A stretch of 64,000 nt of DNA, from NCBI GenBank assembly GCA_034359265.1, contig CP136893.1, forward strand, positions 24,002,001 to 24,066,000. The letters are read 5' to 3'. This DNA comes from Canna indica. Lineage: Eukaryota > Streptophyta > Magnoliopsida > Zingiberales > Cannaceae. Under the pieces are notes generated by a model. It was not told where the DNA came from. It saw only the letters and a program-made list of their open reading frames with translations, and did not search any database. The translations under genes were made by a program, and so were the position numbers. Positions within the stretch are counted from its first letter, which is position 1. Each line of letters opens with the position of its first letter. Shown here piece by piece: positions 57,269-64,000 of the stretch.

Positions 57269-58675
57269 TCGTGAGATTTTTTTTATATTGACTTTGTTAC
57301 TGAGATATTATACTTGTTTAATTTATTTTGTTTGGATATTGATACTTCAATTTTGCATTTGAATAATTTTTATACTATTGTGGATAATTATCAATATAAA
57401 TATAATTATTTTGATGTATATCTTGGTGTATTTGTGATGTGTGAATGAATGTGTGTATGAGTGTATGGGTGTGAGTTATGTATCAGATAATGTATCAATG
57501 TATCAATGGAAATTTGAAATTTTAATTTTTTTCGTTACCAGGTTCACATCATCAGCAACGGCTTTCCCACGGCCATCTGTGGGAAAGCCGTTGCTAAAAG
57601 TTTATCGAAAGTCATTTCTAATGACCTACAACAATGGTTTAGCAACGAGCTTTTACTAACGGCGTTGCTATGGGCTCACTAGCCGTTGCTATTAATGTTA
57701 TCAGCAACGGCTCCACGTCCGTGGTAAAACCGTTGCTGATAATATTTTTAGCAACGACCGAGAGCGACCGTTGCTGATCTGTTGCTAAGTTATCAGCAAC
57801 GCGATTTTCTGCCACGGCTCCATTGCAACGGCGCCAGCCGTTGCACGCCGTTGCTGATGATTTTCAGCAACGGCTCAGCAACGACATCAGTCGTTGCTGA
57901 TGCCCATTTTTCTAGTAGTGACGATGGACCCAAGTGGCTTGGTTGGAGGGCTATTCCCAACCAGAGTGGGTGGCGAAACTAGCAGGCCATCCTAGTTCAT
58001 CAGGCCGAGTATTTGATTGGGCCTTATGGCCAAGTATTTGATTGTGCCTTATGGCCGAGCATATGGATTGGTCCCTATAGGTCGAGTGTGTGATTTGGGC
58101 CTCTTGGGGCCGAGTAGATGGCCCTCGTGGCCCGAATGAGTGTTGAGGTTGATGTTAGGCCAATTCAAGCCGTGTGACGGGCATAAGTTCACAGATGAAA
58201 TCGTTACTTATCTTGCTATTGTATTCAGCGATTTCATTCACTTGTATCATGCTTACTATATTGTGCTCGGGATTTATGTAGAGGGCTTAGTAGAGCCACT
58301 CACTGGGTTCCTTAGGAACTCACCACTTTCCTTCATGTTGTTTTGCAGATCCTGACCAGTGAGGTACTACTCAGTGAACGTGGAACGGTTGGGGAGCAAG
58401 CTTGTACTGCAGATCTCGTGGCGAGTCCAGTTGAGTCGTAGTCGAGTTGTAGAGTCCTTTTCCATTCATGCATATGAACATGTATTTGCTTTAAGTGTGG
58501 ACCTTTGGAGTCTAATATTTTATTAGAAAAATTATCGTTTATGCATATGGATTTCTGGTTATCGCATATCTCCCTTCATTATGTGCATGTTGTGTGTCTA
58601 CATTGGTAGGCTTCGGGGTACGTCCACGTATCCTGGCCGGTCACGTGTGCTTTTGAAAAGGTGTGTGACAGTTAC

Positions 58676-59489
58676 CCAATATTTTAGAAACAAAATCTTG
58701 ATGCCCTGATGTAGACCAACGCACAACTATTGTGTTGAGCACGCATCACATATACCTTTGCTTCATAAACAAATATTTAAACAGAACTATATAAACTTAT
58801 TCTGCAAACAAATTACCTTAACAAAACTACGAAGTTCAACAATCATTTATGTTCCTATCAATACATCAGCATCTACTCCTTTCACTTCAAAACATTTCTC
58901 AAGCAACAGGTTGACACATGAGCTTATATGATTCTTCATAGTGCGACTTATGTAACTTAAATTTGCAGAAGAAGAAGAGGCTGGTGGTCATGGAACAACA
59001 ACCCAACTGCTTCTAGATACATGCAAGTGAAAATATACAAGTCTACTTACTTTATGAAAGCCTCTGCTGGAGATTGCAGTGGGTAGCACATATGTTTCTT
59101 TGTAGTGCAACTTTTGTAAAGCCACATTATTGGCTGCAATACGAAACACCAACTCCATGCCATCTTCTTTTTCTTCAGCCAAAAATTGAAGATGATCAGG
59201 GAAATTACCAATTTGTTCGTCCCCGATTAACATACATGAACGATTAGCGACAGGCAAAATAATAATTCAGCTTGAAAACTCCACTCAGCCAGTGGATGCG
59301 ATGCCAGCTAGAACAAATGTTTACCACATCGTCATTATTAACGTGACACATCAACTTTTATGTTAACATTGACAGGGTATGCCAAACGTGATAACATACC
59401 ATAAGTTCGTGTATTGTCATGCTAACGAAAATACTTCGTGCTAAAAATTAGAAAATGGTCAACATTCGTGTTTTTTTGCTATTTACTCT
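58676..59489 (-). other. Exon-like fragment of an unrecognised protein
   Basis: On the minus strand 59257-58988 reads without stops. A stretch around 59230-59060 looks like genuine protein: SCMLIGDEQIGNFPDHLQF, AEEKEDGMELVFRIAANNVAL, KLHYKETYVLPTAI, SRGFHK. It ends in a perfect splice donor (AAA then GTAAGT at about 59055). I do not recognise the family. It could be a captured or broken host exon. No other exons are obvious nearby; the rest of 58676-59489 shows nothing. Confidence 0.35.
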
Positions 59490-59679
59490 ATTAAATATAT
59501 TATTTATTGATTTTTATTAAATGTGGTGTGGATGTGGATGTAGTGCAGATATTTTCATCTGAATGTAGTGCAGATATGAATATTCATATCCATATTCGGA
59601 ACGGATGCGATGCGAATACGAATTTGCAGATATGGAGTGTGGTGCAGATAATATAATATCTGATCCGATGTCATCCCTA
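59490..59679. mobile_element. hAT-type MITE fragment
   Basis: Shares ATTAAAT(A/G)(C/T)GGTG, GATATGAATATTCATAT and GCAGATATGG(G/A)GTG with the right half of the MITE at 21046-21601 and ends GATGTCATCCCTA, a variant of that end. The left half is missing. Confidence 0.65.
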
Positions 59680-59794
59680 ACTCTACCTAATATTACATTA
59701 ATGTGGGCTCTAAAAAAATATCCTTCTCAATCCATCCATTTAACCAAACCAAACTTGTCCAATCCTTCGGAATCAACTCTCAAGCTATACAACA

Positions 59795-61022
59795 TGTTGG
59801 ATGAATGTCCACACTAGAAGGGGGGTTGAATAGTATATAGGCTACTTTTAAGTTCAATTCAATTTTTTTTGGTTTTAATCAACTTAACTAGCCAATTCAA
59901 ATTTCTTAATCCTAAGTGTAACTAGATGCAATCACAATTAAATTGAGCACAAGTAAGAATCAAATTAAGCAATCAAGATAGCAATGCAAATAAAAGAATA
60001 TATAGTGGTTCGGCCAATCCCGCCTACTCCACTGCCTTGGTTCCTCACCAAGAATTTTTAACCTTAACACTTTATAGATCGAATATTTTTCTAAGAATAC
60101 AATGAGGATTAATCCCTTACCCTAGAGGCGAGCCTCAACACCTATTCTCTAGCTAAAACAACAATCTACAAGACACCAAGGTGTTTTCATGCACACCTTG
60201 CAAGCTACACTCAAATTTGATACAAAGCAATAGGAAAACAAGATTAATGGAGCTTAAATATAAAACAACCTTAATGAGCTCCAACAATGCTCGTCCTAGC
60301 ACTTTAATGCCTCAAGTATGGATTTCTTGGTTGAAAACAAAGCTTGATGAAGTGAGGAGGGATTGAGAATGCGGAAGTGAAGATTAGGGCATTAGATAAA
60401 CTCTTTTAGGCTCAAATACTCTAGGATAGACTCAATGAATATCAAGAGAGGTTGAGAGGCTGTTATTAGGCTTTTATTATAAGCCATGAAGAGAGGAGGC
60501 TTAACAGTCCATTGCAACGGATAGATTTCTATTAGTTGACGCCCGTCGGTTGATCACCTGGTCGATGGGTCGATCGACCGACCGAGCGATCGGTCATTGA
60601 CCGAAAGCCTTTCATGGCTTTTGAGCCTCTGGCGGTCAATCGACGTTCAATGGGTCGATCGATCGACACATCGATCGAATCGTTAACCGAAACACAGTTA
60701 TCAACATGATTTTGCTGATTTTTCAACTAGTTTTAGTTTCGGGTTTCAGTTGGGTTTTGGCTTTACATAAATACATAAAATGGGTTGACTTAAGGCCTTA
60801 GAAGGGTTTTACAATCATTACAAACCCTAGACCTAACTTTCGACTCGATCGCCTCGGAAGCCGTCGACACTTGAATTTTCGTGATTTCTCCGTGATTTTC
60901 CTACAACTTCGTGCGTGTATCGATCGCCCAACCTGAGATCAAACACTTGATAAATCCATTAAAATTGGTTTATTATCATCAAAATCAAGATGGTGACCAA
61001 GGCAGAAAACCTTACAGCAACA
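59795..61022 (+). mobile_element. Solo LTR of family S, copy 2
   Basis: TGTTGGATGAATG .. CAGCAACA, with imperfect flanks CAACA/CAACC. Near the start ACTAGAAGGGGGGTTGAATAG, in the middle GTGGTTCGGCC, as in the other copies. The part 60535-60690 is rich in TCGATCGACCGA-type self-complementary runs. Confidence 0.75.
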
Positions 61023-61339
61023 CAACCTAATTATACACATCAAATTTAGATCTCTACTCCCATTCAGCCAAAAATTTAGACCCGAACCTTTTGCCTCCTT
61101 ATCGATCCCTGGAATAAATGGATGAGGAGCTCTCAATGGGTTTTAAGATCATTTCTAGTGAAGCCACTTCTAAACACAACTGAGGACTGTAACGGACTCA
61201 AAAGGCCTCGAGGGAGGCTCTTCTTCTTCCTCTATTGAATCTAGAGTGGACAATACGAATAATCTTGCAAGTGTTCATCGATGAACACCCTAAACTAGAA
61301 CTACATGGGTGCTCTTAGTGCCTTATCTGTGATTTTTTT

Positions 61340-63605
61340 TTCTAATTCATAATATTTTGTTAAAATTATAGTTATCCAGAAAACACATTCTGACGAGGTC
61401 AATGCTTTGAAATTAATTAAATCTTTTTGGTCGTCATTGGCATGGAGTTGTCCAACCCTCTATTGGTGCCTCAGGTGGCCTTTTATTGGCCTCACACCGT
61501 TCTTTTGCCAAAGTTAGTGCTTTCTCTCCAACCTCAAGATATTTATGCTATAGTAGGTCTTGATAATTTTGAACCTTTTCTATTTTGTTTATGCTAGTGC
61601 GAATCTAATATTAAAGATGATTTTTGGCCGTCTTTCGTCTAATGATTTTTGGTAGGAGATTTTAGCTATATTTTAGATGCTTCGGATAAAAAACATGGTT
61701 TAAAATTTAAAATCATTAACAACCAGAATATCTAAAAATTTTGTACATGATGCTGGTTTAATTGATATTGATTATTCTGGATCTCCTTTCACTTGGTGGA
61801 ATAACAGGAGTGGTACACATAGAATCTTAATTTGCTTAGATAGAATATATATTTTTTAATGCAGTCTCGATTCACTATTTTGATTTTGTTGATGTTATTC
61901 ATTTGAATAGAGTGGTCTAAGACCACTTTGTAAGTTGAATTGTCATACTAGAGGGGGGAGGGGGGTGAATAGTGTGTTAACTAAACCTTTAGCCTAAATT
62001 CAATTTTAACTGTTTCTTGATTACTTTAGGGAAATCATACTTTAATAGCAAGCGGAAGCAAGATAAATAACAAGTAATTAAGCACATACAAAAGCAATGC
62101 TAACATAATGAATTTATAGTGTTTCGGCCTCAATGGCTACTCCACTACCTAAACACTCCGCTTAGGATTTCAAACTATATTTACTAAATTAAGTGTATCA
62201 TACAAGAGTACCTCCAACACCTCTTCTCCTATAAGAACTACACCACTCCTAGCAAAATAAGTATACACCGATGGATTTAAGCTTCTACACCAAGACTACC
62301 ACCATACACACAAACCTAGCACCCTAGGTTATCACAAACTCAAATACAACGAGAATAGATACAAAATACAATAATAATGAAGCAATAATCAAAACAATAA
62401 ACTACTCTCCAACACAAGATCCTAGCTTCCTCTTGATGCCTTTGATGATGAAACTCGTGGTTGAAGGCTCAATCAACAAGGTTGATGTCGAAGCTAGGGT
62501 TTGAAAGAAATGGCTCAATAAAGGCTTCAAATATTGTTAGAATGACTCAATGAATAATTTGGAATTACCAAAGGAAGACAAGTTTGGGAGCTTATATATA
62601 GATCCCAATGGTAGGGGCTCAAAAAGAGTCGTTCAAGAATTTGAAAAAGAGCTTCTGGCTTCTGGGCGGTAGTAGATTAGTAGTAGAAGATCCATCGCAA
62701 ATCGGTAGCAGATTGGTCACAGATGACTGGTCATAGATCGGTAGCAGAGTGGTCACAGAAGACAGTTTTGTGCATATACTGGTTTTCAAGTTTTCAAAGT
62801 TCGGATTTCGATTTCTTAGATTCTTATACATCAAATAGAGGATTATACAAGTATAATAGACACCATAAACCTAAACTCTATCTTTCCGATGAAGTCCGAG
62901 CATCGACGAGCGTCCTCGTCGATTTCTCCGATTCTTCCGATCGAGGACGTCGCGCACTCGAACGCAAATCGATATGGAACCTGAAAATATTTTTGGCTCA
63001 AACATTATCTTCATGTTTATTATCATCAAAATCGTGATTAAAACCAAGGTTGAAAACCTTAGGCCAACACACTCTCTTATTATTATTAACATAAATAAAA
63101 ACCCTCCTAAGAAGAACTTTTTTCAGTTTAAACACTTATGGTTGAATACTCAGAATCAACTGAAGTTGTTGCTAAAATCCTGGAAGTCCCTACTCGCTTG
63201 CCTACCCATTCTGTTTTTAATAATGAATTTAGATTTACTAGATATGCTCCGTCTTCTTGAAACAAAAATGAACTAGGTAAATTTGAACACATTCTAGATG
63301 ACACAAACACACAAATTTCACGCTTAAAATCTAAAAACTCTACTAGTGCACTAATTAAGCCATGAGGAAGAACTTAAATATATGAGTCTTTACAATAAAG
63401 TCCATCCACTTCTAAGACAAAACACACTAAAGTGGTGGTCAAATGAAATGGACAAATGAGAGATGATAACACTGCACATTTTCACCGTATTGTAACCGCC
63501 AAACGTAGAACAAATAAAATTACCTCATTACTTAATTCTGGTGGTGTTGTTCTCAATGATGATGAGGACATTCTTTGTGCATTTGTTAATCATTATAAGG
63601 ATTTA
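61340..63605 (+). mobile_element. L1-type LINE C, split by a solo LTR
   Basis: 61340-61928 holds decayed endonuclease sequence (KNFVHDAGLIDIDYSGSPFT, WWNNRSGTHRILICLDR). Directly after the LTR the text goes on with LIIINxNKNPPKKNFFQFKH (about 63075-63140). Then the linker before RT reads DDNTAHFHRIVTAKRRTNKI and FVNHYKDLW (63456-63605). It breaks off at the TATAA-rich repeat. The RT is missing from the window. Stops in all parts. Confidence 0.8.
61929..63069 (+). mobile_element. Solo LTR of family S, copy 3, inside LINE C
   Basis: TGTAAGTTGAATTG .. GGCCAACA, flanks CACTT/CACTC. It splits LINE C cleanly: the endonuclease text resumes right after it. The variable part here is built of GATCGGTAGCAGA/GGTCACAGA units (62640-62765) in place of the TCGATCGA runs of copy 2. 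Confidence 0.82.
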
Positions 63606-64000
63606 TGGGCTCATTTGGTACACCGTATAGTATTAACCTGTATAGTACTAGTCTGTATTGACTAACCTGTATAGTATTAGTCTGTATTGTACTATTATTA
63701 TATAGTATTTGGTGCATATATGTACTAGCCTGTATAGTACTAGTATGTATTGACTAACCTGTATAATATAATATAATATAATATAATATAATATAATATA
63801 ATGTAATATAATATAATATAATATAATATAATATAATATAATATAATATAATATAATATAATGTAATGTAATATATATAATATATATTATATATAATATA
63901 ATATTATATATAATATTATATTATATATAATATAATATTATATATTATATAATATTATATATTATATAATGTAATGTAATATAATATAATATAATATATA
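63606..64000. repeat. TATAA-rich repeat, copy 2, cut by the window edge
   Basis: Starts GGGCTCATTTGGTACACCG, the inverse of the end of copy 1 (16665-16780), and passes into long (TATAA)n and TATAT runs that continue to the last base. Confidence 0.65.

Larger units (their letters stand above)
52895..57920 (+). mobile_element. CACTA element B
   Basis: Left end CACTACTAGAAATTGAGTC, right end the reverse complement of CACTACTAGAAAAATGGGC, flanked by the 3-bp duplication ACG (52892-52894, 57921-57923). Same family as A2 with AGCAACGGC subterminal arrays, leader, hairpin and transposase N-terminus. It carries an internal deletion in the transposase but keeps the transposase C-terminus and a second multi-exon gene that A2 has lost. 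Confidence 0.93.
51010..58670 (+). mobile_element. LTR-like region Z (probably a solo LTR), interrupted by CACTA element B
   Basis: The right part (57924-58670) ends GGCTTCGGGGTACGTCC .. CCTGGCCGGTCACG .. GTGTGTGACA, the same ending style as the G1 and G2 LTRs. The left part (to 52894) has stem-loop-like modules around GAGTTGCCGTCAGTAAACC .. CTGACCC and GTTAGTGAGCCATGTTGAC. No primer site follows 58670, hence solo or truncated. The left border could not be placed, so 51010 is approximate. Confidence 0.5.

Overview
This window reads as nuclear DNA of a flowering plant, most likely a monocot. The evidence is a very GC-rich single-exon CIPK kinase gene in an AT-rich background, a class III peroxidase gene, a nuclear tRNA-Gln, and dense nested plant transposons (CACTA, Ty3/gypsy, L1-type LINE, TRIM, hAT-type MITE). 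I cannot name the species. I support only three intact host genes: a CIPK/SnRK3 kinase (21838-23175, +), a secretory class III peroxidase in four exons (26927-28403, -) and tRNA-Gln(UUG) (49440-49511, -). The rest is transposon DNA in various stages of decay.

Layout. 1-3495: right-hand part of a CACTA element on the minus strand that runs off the left edge. 4364-15270: a fragmented LTR-like repeat (X), split by a solo LTR (4478-5735) and a Ty3/gypsy element, G1 (5925-13922), that has lost its integrase. 15270-16800: unassigned AT-rich DNA and a TATAA-rich repeat. 17265-20610: LINE A. 21046-21601: a hAT-type MITE. 21720-28550: the gene island with CIPK and peroxidase, separated by TRIM and LINE remnants. 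30100-48480: LINE B, broken up by a TRIM, a reversed LINE fragment, a CACTA element (A1) carrying a second CACTA element (A2), and a large-LTR element without genes (G2). 48740-50610: tRNA-Gln between two GC-rich repeats. 51010-58670: an LTR-like region (Z) carrying CACTA element B. 59490-64000: MITE fragment, two solo LTRs, LINE C and a TATAA-rich repeat cut by the window edge.

Order of events can be read from target-site duplications (TSDs) seen in the sequence: TATAT for G1, AGGAT for G2, TGA for A1, TCT for A2, ACG for B, ACAAG for a solo LTR and GTTGTATA for the MITE.

The most interesting signal is a hairpin of about 130 nt just upstream of the transposase start codon in three CACTA elements (523-654, 35740-35873, 54009-54142). 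Two diverged copies keep the stem through paired base changes and share the same 13-nt loop. It resembles a microRNA-type precursor inside a transposon, but nothing here shows that it is processed.
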